A DNA stretch of 64,000 bases. Origin: Mytilus trossulus (Eukaryota; Mollusca; Bivalvia; Mytilida; Mytilidae). Each line of letters starts with the position of its first letter. The first letter of the stretch is position 1. The notes under the pieces are model-generated. The model made no database searches. It was not told the origin of the DNA and saw only the letters and a list, made by a program, of their open reading frames with translations. Below are positions 1 through 12,834 of the stretch, one piece after another. The stretch is taken from assembly GCF_036588685.1 (NCBI RefSeq), contig NC_086386.1, positions 75,948,682 to 76,012,681 on the forward strand, read 5' to 3'. A program made the translations under genes and the position numbers.

Positions 1-560
1 ATATTTCTGAACAGATTTTAAAAAATCAATATTTATATCATATTATATAATCTGTTTCCAAAAAGTAATAATTGAACATTTATATCAATATAATCAGCAA
101 TGGAGTAATTGGAATCAAGAAGGACCTGTCTTGCATCATTGTACTTAGGGTAAATAAAAAAGAAATGGTTGTTATCCTCAACAGGGTAATAACAGTTTGC
201 ACAAAAAGTGTAAGATAAGAACTGATTAAACATATGAGATTTTAGGTTGATAGCATTATTTCTGAGTTGACAATGACCTATATTAAGTTTCACTTCTGTG
301 ATCTGTTATTTGTTGTTTCTTTCTTATAGTTGATGTGTTTCCCACGTTTTTAGTTTGTGTACAGCGGTATACTTCTTATGCATATATTTAAGTACAAGGT
401 GTGTCGAATCCCAAGAACGTAATTCACATTTTTGCGAGACAGCATGACTCCAAACGAAATGATCTGATGTAGAAAACTTCCTGGGTTTGGAGGACTGTTT
501 ATAAAATTGAATATGTATTCGATTTACTAGATTAGTGCAGGGAGATATCAAATGGAACAA
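1..560 (-). mobile_element. 3' remnant of a non-LTR retrotransposon (LINE)
   Basis: Reading leftwards, two adjoining frames hold the C-terminal end of a LINE ORF2. The upstream piece (560-324) has no motif I can name. The downstream piece (293-33) has the post-RT signature: a run like IGHCQLRNNAINLKSHMFNQ, then a Cys knuckle CANCYYPVEDNNHFFFIYPK. This is known from jockey/CR1-like LINEs of molluscs. A stop separates the pieces and the copy runs off the window edge, so it is a dead fragment. Family placement is by pattern only. Confidence 0.7.
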
Positions 561-1435
561 AATAACTGACGAGAAAACACTAAAAGTCTGTAAAACACTA
601 ACACAAAAAGACTGATTAAAACGAACTCCACATTAAACAGCCGGTGATATAAGATGCTCCAGAATGTCAATTATATTCCTGTCTTAATGTGTCAACACAT
701 CATATGTACGTACATGAGAACTACTACGATTGACACATAACGGACAACATTTTTGTGTTAGCGTAAAATTGATAAACGTTAAAATTACAAAGGGTTGATA
801 TATCTCATTCGTCTATATAAATACCGTCCTATCACTTCAAATTTTAAATTGTGATTGATATGTGCAACGCACCAATCTGAATGATCTTGAGCAAATGATA
901 CAACTTATATAGATAAGTCTTTATTATATAAAATTATATATAGAAATTAAAAAGAGAATCGGTTGAGAACCATCATTTACGTCAAAAGCGATAATTTTGG
1001 GTTTCTAAATTAGTCGTGTGCATTCATATTTCATCAGTGTTTGTATATGAAGTAAAAGGGAACGGGATTGTAGTTACGTATACGACAATCGGAACATATC
1101 CGCTTTGATTTGTGATACGAATATTCCATAACGGTCAAACAAGTCGTGGTGTCGTCTGTAAAATTAACGGACGTATAATTTTAAATGCATCACCTTTTGT
1201 TTTAATAGCTTTTTGGTACTAGACAACCCTATCAAGGAAAACATGATATGAAATTCAATCACTGGAATATAGTATCAACTGGGAGATATATACGTTGTTT
1301 TCAGGCGCTGCTGGAATCTTGCTACATACTAATTAGAAGTTCATTTGTGCACCTCTTCTTGCCGACTTGTTTCTTTATTATTATGAGGCTGACTTTGTAC
1401 ATGTACTTCTTAGGAAGAACGATAAAAAGTTAGCA
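561..1435. other. AT-rich stretch, nothing recognised
   Basis: No long ORF, tRNA or repeat that I recognise. It separates the LINE remnant on the left from the YMDD-type reverse transcriptase fragment on the right. The only ORF near its right end (1248-1433) runs into the RT fragment in another frame and is probably degenerate 5' RT sequence. Confidence 0.4.
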
Positions 1436-2260
1436 ATATCCTTTAACTCTACATTCCGCTATATGGATGATGTTCTTTCACTAAATAATTCAAAATTTTG
1501 TGACAATGTCTGACGTACCTATCCCATTGAACTAGAGATAAAGGATACAACATATACAGTTAAGTTGGCTTTATGTCTTAACTTACATCTAGAAATTGAC
1601 AATGAAGGTCGATTGAAAACAAAACTTTCCAACAAATAAGGTGATTTCAGCTTCCAATTGTGAACGTTCCATTTTTAAGTAGAAAAATTCCAGCATCACC
1701 TGCAAACGATGTATACCAATTGATACGATATTCTCGTGCTTGCATTTCCTATTATGATTTTCTTGATAGAGGGCTGTTTCTCACAATGAGGCTATTAAAT
1801 CAAGAGTTCTAAATGGTGAAGTTGAAATCACCTCTTCGTGAATTTTACGGACGCCATCACGAGTTGACCGTAATGGAATAAACTTATCACAAATGATATC
1901 GAATATGGTCCTTACGTCGTAACTACAATTACCTTCCCTTTCGTGAATGTGACTTACCGAATTAGACTATTTACCGGATTGGTTATCTCATAAGCAACAC
2001 GATGGGTGGCACATGTGGAGCAGGATCTGCCTTCCCTTCTGGAGCACTCCCAGTTTTTTGTTGGGTTCGTGTTGTTTATTCGTTAGTTTTCTATGTTGTG
2101 TCATGTGGACTATTGTTTGCCTGTTTGTCCTTTTTATTTTTAGCCATAGCATTGTCAGTTTATTTTCGATATATGAGTTTGACTGTCCCTCTGGTATATT
2201 CGTCCCTCTTTCATACTTGAAAAGCTGGAATTATCTTTTTCGTCGTAAAGTTATGTTTTA
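1436..2260 (+). mobile_element. Retroelement 3' part, RT YMDD box plus tail (family A, copy 1)
   Basis: The frame at 1458 reads RYMDDVLSLNNSKFCDN, the catalytic palm box of a reverse transcriptase, followed by pieces of the conserved downstream core around ELEIKDTT and LHLEIDN. Several frameshifts and stops break it. From about 1845 it continues as a conserved tail (TGTGGAGCAGGATCTGC, then GTTTGACTGTCCCTCTGGTAT) that recurs at eight or more other places in this window. The RT looks Penelope-like or related. That placement is from memory and would need a tree. Two ORFs at 2002-2261 are translations of the tail, not genes. Confidence 0.75.
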
Positions 2261-2309
2261 ACAGTCCCATATTGTCAATTCGAGATGTAATTCATGATAG
2301 CGACAAAAC

Positions 2310-2690
2310 TAATTAACTGTTAGCCTTTTTTCTACTTTCTGAGACAATTTTTGTATGCAGTCAGCAAAAAGGGAGGCACAGTTGTTTCCCATGTGAATGT
2401 CGATTGATTGTTTAAAACCACGTTCTGCAAACCTCACATATATGTTTACAAGAAACCAAGGTTTTTTTTACAGATTTATTGTTCCAATCACAATGATTTT
2501 TTCACAGAAGAATTTAAACTTCCCTAAAACGAGATACTTGATTCTAAGCTTACTGTTTTATTGAAACCAAGCGGTGCCAACTATGTCATTATTTCGAATT
2601 CTTATATGACGTGCTTTTTAAGCTTTGTAAACAACACTGTGATAAAACTCTCGATAACATATACTCAGCGCCGACTCAGAGATATACAAA
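2310..2690 (-). mobile_element. Minus-strand RT fragment with MGxNCAxL motif
   Basis: On the minus strand around 2440-2330 the sequence reads FKQSIDIHMGNNCASLFAD, which matches the MGTNCAPLLAD motif that precedes the YxDD box in the same RT family as the plus-strand copy next door. Further upstream (2690-2470) degenerate traces of the preceding RT segment appear in shifting frames. It is a fragment in opposite orientation to 1436-2260. The two halves of an RT core therefore lie head to head here, either from two insertions or a local inversion. Confidence 0.55.
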
Positions 2691-2974
2691 ATATATATAA
2701 CATTGGCTGTAAAAATATACTGGCCACGTAAATCTAAATGCATTGGAACCCATTTGCAGACCCTTTACCGATTTTATTGTTTTAAAAAGTGCAATTAAAA
2801 AACGACAAAATAACTTTTATTCTTATTCGTATGCAAAATAAAAAAAAGTAATGCACAAGATCTCGGAGAAATCAACAAAATAAAATTAAAATTAAAATTC
2901 CGCGAAAGTCTATTAATCTTTTTGGCGCATTTAAGTTATTTCAAAACATGACGTCATACAGTTTAAACCGCTAA

Positions 2975-4725
2975 AGTTGAACGTTTTCTGTTACGTTAGC
3001 CATTGGAATTCGTATGATACTGTATTATTCGCATATTTACTCATTTCAGCAAGTCAACACAACATTCTCAAAGCCTGGCAACCCCAGCAGATAGGGAAAC
3101 CTTTGGTTATACAGATGCATACTTTGACATGGATGTTATATTTGATCTTTGCAAAAATGACGAGCAGAAACTAGTCTTTAGTACAGAAGAAGTCAAAGAG
3201 GCCATCGAATCGCTTAACGAAAACAAATCCCCGGATGTATTTAAACACACAGCAGAACACCTTTCATTTGGTGGAGCAGCACTGCTGAACTGTATGACTG
3301 AAATCATCAATAGCTTTTGAGGAAAACATCCCAGATGTCATAAAGTTAGGCATACTCTGCCCAGTCTTCAAAAGAAAGGTACAAAACTCGAGGCAAAGAA
3401 CTATTGAGGCATCACTGTCCTCACAGTGATAGAAAAATGTCTAGAATACTACTTCGAAAGAGGCTGAGAGTACTGATTGATACCCTTCAAATTAGGCTGG
3501 AAGCTGTGGTTAAGAAAGTGCCATTGCACGTCTCCTTTCTGGATGCAAAAGTCGCCTTTGATGTAGTGGGCCATTCAAGACTCTACAGAAAGCTATTTCT
3601 GGCAGTAGTTACTTCAAAGTTGTGGGTTCTAACATACCTACTGAGCCAGGGAGTAATGACTTCAGTCAAATGGAATAGTGAACTGTCTGACCCTTTCTCA
3701 ATCTTACAGGGCGTAAGACGTGTTGGTTTTCTTAGTACATACCTATATAAGGTACAACCAGAAACCTGTGTACATCTTGGTATAACACATAATAGGAATA
3801 GAAATAAAACATTGTCCACTCACATGCAATGCAACATAGAAAAGGCTAGACGAACACTATGTAGCCTGATGGTGGCAGGTCTCCATGGGAAAAATGGATT
3901 GAAGCAAGTTTCTTGTCTACATTCACGTCAAATGAACGTGCTTCCTGTCCTGTTATATGGATTAGAAATTCTTCTTTCATCCAGAAACGAGCTGCAGACA
4001 TTAGAAACATTTTACAGAGAAAAACCTTTTAACAAATTCTATCAATTCCAAGTACAACACCGGATCCAGCAACTTGGCAGGAACACATCCTCTAGAAAGT
4101 AACATCCACAAGAGCGCCTTGTGAATGTACGCCTTCAAATGCAGGTCAGAGAATTCAATTGAAAAAGAAATAGCTGACAGACAATTATGTCTAAAGGGTA
4201 TTAACAATCGCAGCTGGTTCTCCAAAATAAGACAGCTATTAGCTATATATGAATTACCATCTGGCATTGAGATATTTGACAACAATTCTCCAACAAAAAA
4301 TGCATGGAAAAATAAGGTGTCTACATCCATAGACTCTTACTGGGAAAAATATAGTGTAGACATTGCAAAACTAAACAAAAGGATACATTATATTAGTGTT
4401 ATCTCCAATACGCCATTGGTGCTTCCCATCCAGCATTATCAAGTGTCAAAACATAAACTAGAGATGTCGCAAGATTACCAGTGAAGTTAAAACTATTGAC
4501 GACTGGAACATACATACTGCAGAGTACAAGAGCAACTTTTAACCAGAATCAAGTAGACCCTACATGCCAGCTCTGCAACTTAGAGTCAGAAAAACTAAAA
4601 CACTTTCTCATCAGATGTAATGCTTTATCATCTACACACATGTCTTTCCTGTTTGAATATGATAATCTGCTTAAAATGTCTATGTGCACTCAGTGCTCCA
4701 CCAACAATAAAAACAGTTGATACAT
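2975..4725 (+). mobile_element. Degenerate LINE ORF2 (RT) with internal deletion of the active site
   Basis: Frames in order: 3129-3320 gives LNENKSPDVFKHTAEHLSFG, an RT N-terminal region. 3340-3720 gives YLLSQGVMTSVKWNSELSDP and ILQGVRR, the classic QGVRQG box slightly changed. 3760-4100 gives LGITHNRN and NIEKARRTLCSLM, then LPVLLYGLEI. 4125-4484 continues the C-terminal region, and 4481-4720 ends with CQLCNLESEKLKHFLIRCNA, a Cys/His knuckle. Between LSTYLYK and the LGITH block roughly a hundred codons are missing, including the expected (F/Y)xDD box. Many frameshifts. The element cannot be active. It abuts the next LINE at about 4725. Confidence 0.8.
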
Positions 4726-5640
4726 TATGTATTCTGAACCCGAATGCTGTATTTTGTGGTTGTAAATGTAACTGTAACAAAAAAAACTTAAAAGATATAG
4801 TTACCAACATTGTTAAACAGTTATTATTAACTTTTGATAAGAATTTCTCAGAAAAAATTGAAGCAAACGTAAGGGAGACAACTGGAAAGTTACAAGATCA
4901 AATGGATTATCTGATGATAAACAATGAAAACCTGATTGAACATGATAGAGCAAGCAAAATATAAATCTATAGAGACATTAGAAGAACAAGTAAGTGATAC
5001 ATACAACAGAGCTATTGATGCAATTAAGCTTGGAAATTAAAATGAACAGTATAGTTGAAAGCATAGCAACAGAATGCTCAACTACCCAGAAAGGCCTCAT
5101 GATGTATTGAGAGATAAGTTTGTCAATATGGTAAACAAAGATTTAAAGGTAGATATTAAACCTGATGATGTACAGGCAATACACAGAATTCAAGGGAAAG
5201 AGGGTCACATAAAACCTATCATTGTAAAAGTGCGCACTACTGAACTGAAAATTAAAATTATGAGACAGAAGAGAGGACTAGAAAATGACATTAAGTTCCA
5301 TGATGATATTACACAGCGTAACCTAGGACTGAGAACAAGATTAAAAGCGGTGAACATTTTGAAAACGTCTGGTTTTATAATTGCAATGTATATCCCAAGA
5401 AACAGGATGGAAGTAGAATTACATTTGATTTATTTGACAATATTGAACAAAAACTAAGACATTCAATTATTTATTTGATACATTGCTTAATGTATCATCA
5501 CTGTAAAATTGAAAGATAGTAATATGATTAAAACTATCTGGGCTGTGCATTACTATCAATTTATTTACTTCTCTCTCTTTAAACTTGATTTAAATAATTT
5601 GAATTCATATTTGATTTAAAGTACTGTTTTTTTATATATA
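4726..5640 (+). mobile_element. L1/Tx1-like LINE, ORF1 region
   Basis: A degenerate ORF1: 4738-4964 contains a Cys-rich start (CGCKCNCNKKN) and a likely coiled coil (NIVKQLL..FDKNFSEKIEANVRETTGK). 5074-5457 contains an RRM-like nucleic-acid-binding core with LRDKFVNMVNKDLKVDIKP, VQAIHRIQGKEGHIKPIIVK and DITQRNLGLRTRLK. This pattern matches L1-type ORF1 proteins, which coat the element RNA. Frameshifts separate the pieces. The untranslated spacer that should lead to ORF2 is cut at 5642 by a DNA transposon and resumes at 6768. Confidence 0.75.
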
Positions 5641-5642
5641 TA

Positions 5643-6767
5643 CTGAACGACTTTAGAAACGCAACACTCATTGTGTTGATTTTTTTTAACAAATCTTTTT
5701 TGATTCTCTTACAACTACTTTTCATGCTTATCATGCTTCTTTCTACTTACAAAAAAATCACAATCTGACTTACCTGTGGTAATTGAACATACCGAATTTT
5801 TATAAGTCGCACGAATTTCTTAAAGCGAAATGTTTGTCCCATGAAAGATTGATTCAGTTTGTTTTTTCTTTGTGAAACAGTTCTTTCAATCCTTTGCCTT
5901 ACTTAATTTTTTTTCGAATGTTGCATTTCCATTTTGCCAAGTCTGAGAAATAAAAAAAAACAAAGAATTGAATTAGCCCTTTGGATTACTGCAAACATTA
6001 AATCATAAATGTGCTGCAACCATACCGTTTGACTTCAGAAACTCGTCCTACTATCCTTCCGACAACGATACAAGTAGACAAGATGTGTTGCTTGCCATCA
6101 ATGTACAGATCAACGTGTAGTTACAATGACACATCAACCGAATTTGATTATGCAACGTCATTTGCCAGACATGTTTACGGCCGCAACGTCAACTGCTAAC
6201 CAAATTGCCGAGTGCCATTGAGTACAGATTCATGCCATAAATAAAGGCAACGGTAGTATACCGCTGTTCAAAACTCATAAATCCATGGACAAAAAACAAA
6301 ATCGGGGTAACAAACTAAAACCGAGGGAAACGCATTAAATATAAGAGAACAACGAAACGCAACACGGACCAAGCAACAGACAAAACACCACGAGAATAAC
6401 AAATATAACATCAAAAACAAAAACATGAATTTGGGATAGACAAGTACCGTGCCACGTCTTATCTCAATACCTCAAAAATAAGATAAATGTTTCCAATGAA
6501 CTGCATCGCCAAAGAATTGACTGAAGGAAAACATATAAAGCCCTCAAGTTCAAACCGCATAATTGCCAAAACCAATTAATGGGTTGAACAAATGCAAAAT
6601 CAGAAGGTGTAAAACAGAACTCCAAAAATGACAGACAGAATTTGTTGACCCTTCTGACAATTATTTTGCTGTTTGTAACATACATTAATTCATCGCTTTT
6701 GACGTTGACACATTAATAAAAAGATAATACAAATATAATCTAGTGTTGCGTTTCTAAAGTCGGTCAG
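5643..6767. mobile_element. Tc1/mariner-like DNA transposon inserted in the LINE
   Basis: Both ends carry a 26-bp terminal inverted repeat beginning CTGAACGACTTTAGAAACGC (left, 5643-5668) and, on the other strand, CTGACCGACTTTAGAAACGC (right, 6742-6767), with one mismatch. TA lies immediately outside on both sides (5641-5642, 6768-6769), the target duplication typical of Tc1/mariner. The inside has no intact transposase. A weak trace near 6090-6200 could be a decayed helix-turn-helix region, but I would not rely on it. At 6225-6480 another repeat has landed inside it. Length 1125 bp. Probably a non-autonomous or decayed copy. Confidence 0.8.
6225..6480 (-). repeat. Dispersed repeat (family R) nested in the Tc1-like element
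   Basis: Antisense copy of the repeat that also lies on the plus strand at about 15180-15471 and 16628-16690. Shared landmarks are GTCCATG followed by TATGAGTT and GAACAGCGGTA, and a run of TTTGTTACCCCGATTTTG. It gives the uninterrupted version of that repeat and so serves as the empty-site reference for the hAT-like insertion at 15472. Confidence 0.7.
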
Positions 6768-6769
6768 TA

Positions 6770-9190
6770 TATAATTCTATTTATTTTTGTTTGCGTGAAC
6801 CCTACTTAATTTGAAAAAAAACTTTATAATCATTGAAGGGAGATAACACAAAATAAAATTCCGAATCAAAGGGAGATAACAAAAATCTTTTTTTTTTACT
6901 TATCATGAATCTCTCAGCTAAATATATATACTAATTAATACATTGTCTTTAGAATGCAACTATCTTTATATTGTGAAAATTAAATGCCATACTGTAAATG
7001 GAATTTTGTTTTACAAAAATTACTTTACAGGTATCTATGCCTAAGTGTGATCTTATTGTTTTTTAGTGTGTGCATGATTATATAAACTATGATTATGTAT
7101 TTGTTTTTAAGTTACAACTTATCTGGTCAAGTTTATATTGTTTTGTTTTATATGATAATGGATAATATTGTAACAGTTTTGTCTATGAAGGTAAGGGGTC
7201 TTTTTCTAATTAAGAAAAGAGAACAAATGTTTTTCATTCGGCGAAGGGCAAAAATGCTTCAGTAATTTGCTTTTAAGAAACCCATAGTTATAAAGATATT
7301 AAAAAAAAATGGGGAGAGGAAATACACGTTTTTTTTAGTCATCATAGTAACAAAAGTGCAGGTGTCAGTATTATGTTCAAATTATGTCTAGATTTTGAAA
7401 TGCGTAATTCTATTATTGATATAGATGATCGTTATATTATTTACGATGTATCCGTGTCAAGTCAACGCATTACTTTTGTTTGTTTGTATGGCTTTAATAC
7501 TGATGAACCTTCATTTTTTAATGACATATATATGAAAATGGCATCATTTTCAAATACTAGCTTTTTGTTATGTGGGGACTGGAATGTTGTACAAGATACA
7601 AACATAAACACGTACAATATTATTCATAATAGAAACCCAAACTCGCGAAAAAAGATTGAAAAAATAGTAGATATTCTTTAGTTATTAGATCCTTGGGTGA
7701 CCTGTTATCTATATGATAGAAAATATAAATGGCATCATTGATCACCCATAAAACAAAGTCGGCTTGATTGTTTTCTAGTCACAGAGGATCTGTTTTCAAT
7801 CATGAAAAATACTAACATTATTCCTGGGTATACGACAGACCATTCTGCTATAAATTTCACCTGTTCTGCCAGTTTAGCAAAGCATGGAAAGCGATATTGG
7901 GAATTTAACCCAAACTGTTGCGAGATTTAGACTATATTAAAAAAGTTAAAACATGTATAAATGAGCGTATTTTAGAATATTATGAATCAGGAAACATAGA
8001 TGATCTGTTAAATGTTAAACTCTCATGCAATGATCAAGTATGTTTTGAGTTGATACAAATGAAAATTAGATCTTTGCCTATTGGTAACAGTATTCACAAA
8101 GCTAGAGAGGAAACAGTTGCAACACTTTTACTTGAAAATCACATTCAAAATTTGGAAAATCGTATGAACCATATCTCCTGATGGTCAAATGCATGCAGCA
8201 TTAAACCAGAAAAAGTTAGAACTAGAAAATATAAGAGAAAGAAAAATTGAAGGTGTTTTTTTTAAGATCCCACGCTAATTGACAAGAGAATGGGGAAAAG
8301 TGTTTAGAGTTTTTTTTAGTAAATTGGAAAAGAAATATTTTATTCCAAAAAAATGACAACTGAGCTCATACACGGAAATGGAAAACACATATCAGATCAA
8401 CCTGGAGTTTTACAAGGAGAAATGATTTTTTTTTAAAACACTATACTCAAGTAAAAATCTGGATTGTGATGATGAATCCTTTTTCAAGCACAATATTAAA
8501 CTCACAGAAGAAGGGAAGGATTTGTGTGAGGGTTATATTTCTTTTAAAGAATGTGCAGATTCTCTTAAATCTATATTTAAATGAAAAGAGTCCAGACTCA
8601 GATGGGTATATTTCTATTTCGGGCCATCTATATGCAGATGGTTTAAAATATTGTATTTGCAAGCATCAAGTTGTGTTATAAATAATGGCCATCTTTAAAG
8701 CTTCTTTAATTTTGAGAAAAGCTGTAGACAAGGTGACCCCCTCTCTCATTATTCTTTGTCCTGATTTAAAACTTTAGTGGTGCTATTCAAATTTTAAACT
8801 TTTGGGACTTGAATTCTCTTTAGATCTTGACAGTATGCCAGAAATTAATTGTTCTAAAAAGATAAATGAAGTGTCAGGCATTCTTAAGAGTTGGCAGCAT
8901 AGAAAATTAACCCTCATGGGAAAGATTACTGTTACCAAGACTTTGGCACTTCCAAAATTAATTCACCTGTTGACTGCACTACTAAACTTGCCAGAATCAA
9001 AATTAAATGAATTGAATACTTTATTCCTTCTATTCATAAGGAACGGAAAACCGCAAAAATAAGAAAATATCAGGAAAATGAACATTATCTAGCAAATAAA
9101 AATGGTACCACACCTTATTTTCCAAAATCTGGGCCCCAGTAGATTACATTTTTACTGCTTAGTTACCACTACCTTTGATTCAAATCATTT
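6770..9190 (+). mobile_element. L1/Tx1-like LINE, ORF2 (endonuclease and RT C-terminal region), degenerate
   Basis: Continues the element from 5640. Around 7155-7380 traces of the endonuclease start are visible (MKVRG, KKREQMFFIRR). 7373-7681 has the APE-type endonuclease core with FLLCGDWNVVQDTNINTYNI. 7700-7910 carries GYTTDHSAINFTCSA, the conserved TDH site. 7918-8181 is the linker. The RT palm is badly damaged; a trace of the GDPLSP region is near 8730. 8802-9062 is the post-RT region (GLEFSLDLDS, LKSWQHRKLTLMGKI). Order and motifs fit an L1/Tx1-clade ORF2. Stops and frameshifts throughout make it inactive. Confidence 0.8.
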
Positions 9191-9854
9191 AAAATAAAAA
9201 ATGAAACTTACAGTTCATAAAGAGCAGATCTTTACAAAGATAACATTTTTTCTTTGCAATACAGAAATTGAGATATGTTATGTTAATGCAAGTTCCACTT
9301 TTTTTTATAATGTTGATATTTGAATAATATATATTCACATTAGAAAAAAAAATGTCGTCAATTGTTTGTTGTATATATATATCAAACCCCCTTAACAACA
9401 TAGTCATGTGGTGATGTAAAGAGATTGTAAAATCCTGACTACTGAAAAACTGGGAAAAAATGTAACTGTAAGCAAAAACTAAACCTGCTGGAACACCTTA
9501 GCCGTAGACTATGCTCTTCTTCACGTAGGCAGAAGAAATAACATTATGAACGCTTTGCTTAGTAGCAATAGAAAGGAATTAAAGACAGCCACCCCTCTTT
9601 GAATTACTGTTCCAAAACAAAAACATTTTAAAAAGAACAATTTTTGAATCTATAATCTATAATCTACTCCTGTTACTGGAAGTGGTCCTATATAGGACGG
9701 AACAACTACAAGTCAATACATATCGGCTCCTTAGTTACACAATGTTAACTTTGGATTTTACGGAATATTACGAGAAAACAATGGCAAATGTTTGATTAGA
9801 AAATTTAAAGAATTAAAAATTTTTTCAAGCAAATATTCACAAAATAACTTACGG
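9191..9854. other. No recognisable gene or repeat
   Basis: AT-rich, likely the decayed 3' end of the preceding LINE running into unique sequence. The ORF at 9189-9407 on the minus strand is low complexity and unsupported. Confidence 0.3.
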
Positions 9855-10205
9855 AATAACCGTTTCACGAATGATATCGGATATGTTCCTTACGTCGTAA
9901 CTACAATCCCCTTCCCTTTCATGAATTTGACCTACCGAATTAGACTATTTACCGGATTTGTAATCACATAAGCAACACGACGGGTGCCGCATGTGGAGCA
10001 GGATCTGCTTACCCTTCCGGAGCACCTGAGATCACCCCTGGTTTTTGGTGGGGTTTGTGTTGTTTATTCTTTAGTTTTCTATGTTGTGTCATGTGTACTA
10101 TTGTTTTTCTGTTTGTCTTTTTCATTTTAGCCATGGCGTTGTCAGTTTAGTTTAGATTAACGAGTTTGACTGTCCCTTTGGTATCTTTCGTCCCTCTTTT
10201 CTTTT
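9855..10205 (+). mobile_element. Family A retroelement tail, copy 2
   Basis: Begins AACCGTTTCACGAATGATAT, passes through ACCGAATTAGACTATTTACC and GTGGAGCAGGATCTGCTTAC, and ends GACTGTCCCTTTGGTATCTT then a T-rich run. It is colinear with 1860-2220 and with copies at 18740, 25260, 28855, 45820, 57600, 60270 and 62500. It is 5'-truncated relative to copy 1, with no RT core, as expected of incomplete reverse transcription. Confidence 0.8.
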
Positions 10206-12834
10206 ACGCAAGCTACATATTTATAAAAATATTTTGAGCTTTATCTAACAGGGACTAAAACAGAACAGCCACACACACAGCACACTCTCTCTCGCTTCAG
10301 TTGTCAATGACCGTATGTGTCCTATTAGAATCAAAATAATTCATGGAAGCCAAAGATTGACTCTTAAATTACGAATAACTGTGTATAATGACGAAATATT
10401 ATATGTAATATGAGTATTAGTAATATATTAAAAATAAAGGTAGTCTTACCTTTTGTTGGGATTTTGCAAATATATAGAATTATGATTTAAATGACATAAA
10501 GTTATTCGGTATTCAAATTAAAGATAATTGCATAAGATTTCTTTTTGTATTTAATGTTCCATAAGGTAAAATTTCATTCAAAACATAAGATCATAAATAC
10601 ACTCAATGTTATTATAGTATTGTATTGCATAAGTGTAATCGAGGGTGACAAAACAAATGTACATTCGTATATGTGTCTTTTACAAAATCAAATATTAAAT
10701 AAGTAGGCAGTTTGAAAGTATATGGTGCTGTAAACAGTGTCGTATTAATAAAAAGCTAGGGGTTATTCCATGACTTCAAATAACCGTTGAGGAAAATCCC
10801 TGTTTACTTACTTAATCGGTGAAAAGGTATATTAATGTTTTTTGTATTTGATTATACAAATTAGTCAATTATCTTTCAATAAAAACAGGTTAAATGATTG
10901 AAATAGTTATATTAAATATACATGTTTTGAGAGGAGACAACACTGTAAACATCCTGTTTTTCGGCAGTGTAAATTGAAAACTCATTTGCAGCCATTCAAG
11001 TTCTTTTCGGAGCAGAATACCGAACAAGATTAGTTTTATAAGCCAGGTAAAAACCTATAAATTTCATACAGTTTTGATTATGTAAAATGTGCATGAATCA
11101 TGTCAATATGGGTGTGCACGTGGCCTGGTTGCAGGTTTCTAATGTTCAAATTAGGCCTATGTTCCCCATTTTTTTAATAGAACTTTTTGAATAAATTATT
11201 TTTTATTTCATTATAAACTAGAGATCATTTTGATTCCAGTGATATCTAGTTTTATACAAGCACCTTTAATAATCAATCCACCACTAAGGGTATTTTATGC
11301 ATGGTCACTCAAAATATGACGTCATAGAAAAAAAACTGGATATCAGGTCATATTCCTGACTTTAATTTATACGGTTAAGGTCTCAAAAGTCTGTAACAAA
11401 AGAAAAAAACCTGCGACGTTAAATTGATTGCATTTATTAAAAAAAAAACATGAAATTGAGAATGTCAATTGATGTTATTGCAACAAGGAAACGAACGTTT
11501 CAAATTTTGTGTGTCAAGTATTGATATGATAATATGAAATGTTGCAAATAAGGAGCATTGCATTGAGACGAAATGTACATGCACTAGTCATTACAGAAGG
11601 ATGGGATTAGTTTCTCGTTTGATCCTCCGGGAAAAAAAAATTCATCTGTAGTAGTGAAAGTATTCCGTTGTCTGTAACTTTACGAAACATTGCATATGAG
11701 ACCGTATCTGAATTGCGTGTACATCTTATTCTACATTCCAAAAAAAATACATCCACCTTCTTTGTTATCCCTTATTTTAAACAACGCTGACTCTTTAATT
11801 ATATTAATAAAAGTTATGTTGCTTTTTTTCAGTCTAAAAATGAACGGTTTTTGTAATTTCAATACCAAATAATAATTGTTTATTAAAAAAAAGACGTTTT
11901 ATAAGTAACAATGTGTCCGCTTTCCTTATATTGCTGTTTTCATAACTAGTTATAATGTAGATTTCCAATGCAAAAAGGTCATTAATATTATCAGCTTTCT
12001 GTCAGTGGTAAAAAAGGGAGAAAATGAATCATATGCGAGTTAGTTTACATGTTGAACATGGCGCTTTATTTGATGACAAATTTCGTCCATTGCTAAAAAA
12101 AATAAACAGTTAACAATCACACTTTTCACCGGAAAATCTCTTTTTGTCAAGTTTTTTTACACTTTGAAGCATACAAAAAGTCTTCACAAGTCTGATGTTA
12201 AATTTGAGCGCATGAAAAGAACATACTGGCATGATCGACTAGACTAGATCAACGATTTACAGATATCAATCAAGTCTTGCTATTTAATCATTAATAATCG
12301 AAACAGTTATAATAATTTATTTTTTAAATTGAAACTAGATAGTTTGAGTTGAGATTCCTAACGCTCCGTATAAAGATATTGACAAATATAATACATACTC
12401 ATGATAAAATGACCATAAAACATGCCATTATAGAAGCATTTTTTAATTCTGATATGAAGTGCTCCATTTGCTTTGTAAATAAACTCATGCTGTAAATCCA
12501 CGAAAATTGGTTTGCACATGCGTAATTCTGACTACTGCAGAATAATGAGTGTTATCAAATATGCATGCATTTAACTAGAAACATTTCTAACCTCTCAAAA
12601 GATGCACAAGTTGTTACTAATTCATTCACTATGACTGTAACGTGTTGCATTTCGAAATTGACATATTTGACCTAGATACGAGTCTCGACAACAGTTCATG
12701 CTGGCTGTTTAAAACTCCTCCCTCTGAAAATCACATTGCAAGTCGTTTGTTTTTTACCAAAAAAGTGGGGTTCATAGAAGAGCCTATGGATGCCCTCTGC
12801 ACTTATACACATTGGATATAGAAATTACATTAGT
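10206..12834. other. 2.6 kb without recognisable genes
   Basis: AT-rich, short ORFs only, the longest (11690-11872) being low in complexity. A short CA/CT-rich run sits at 10265-10295. No protein domain, tRNA shape or repeat named elsewhere in this answer was seen. Confidence 0.4.

Noticed and set aside
1248..1433. 61-codon plus ORF
   Set aside because: Continues into the degenerate RT in another frame. No independent domain.
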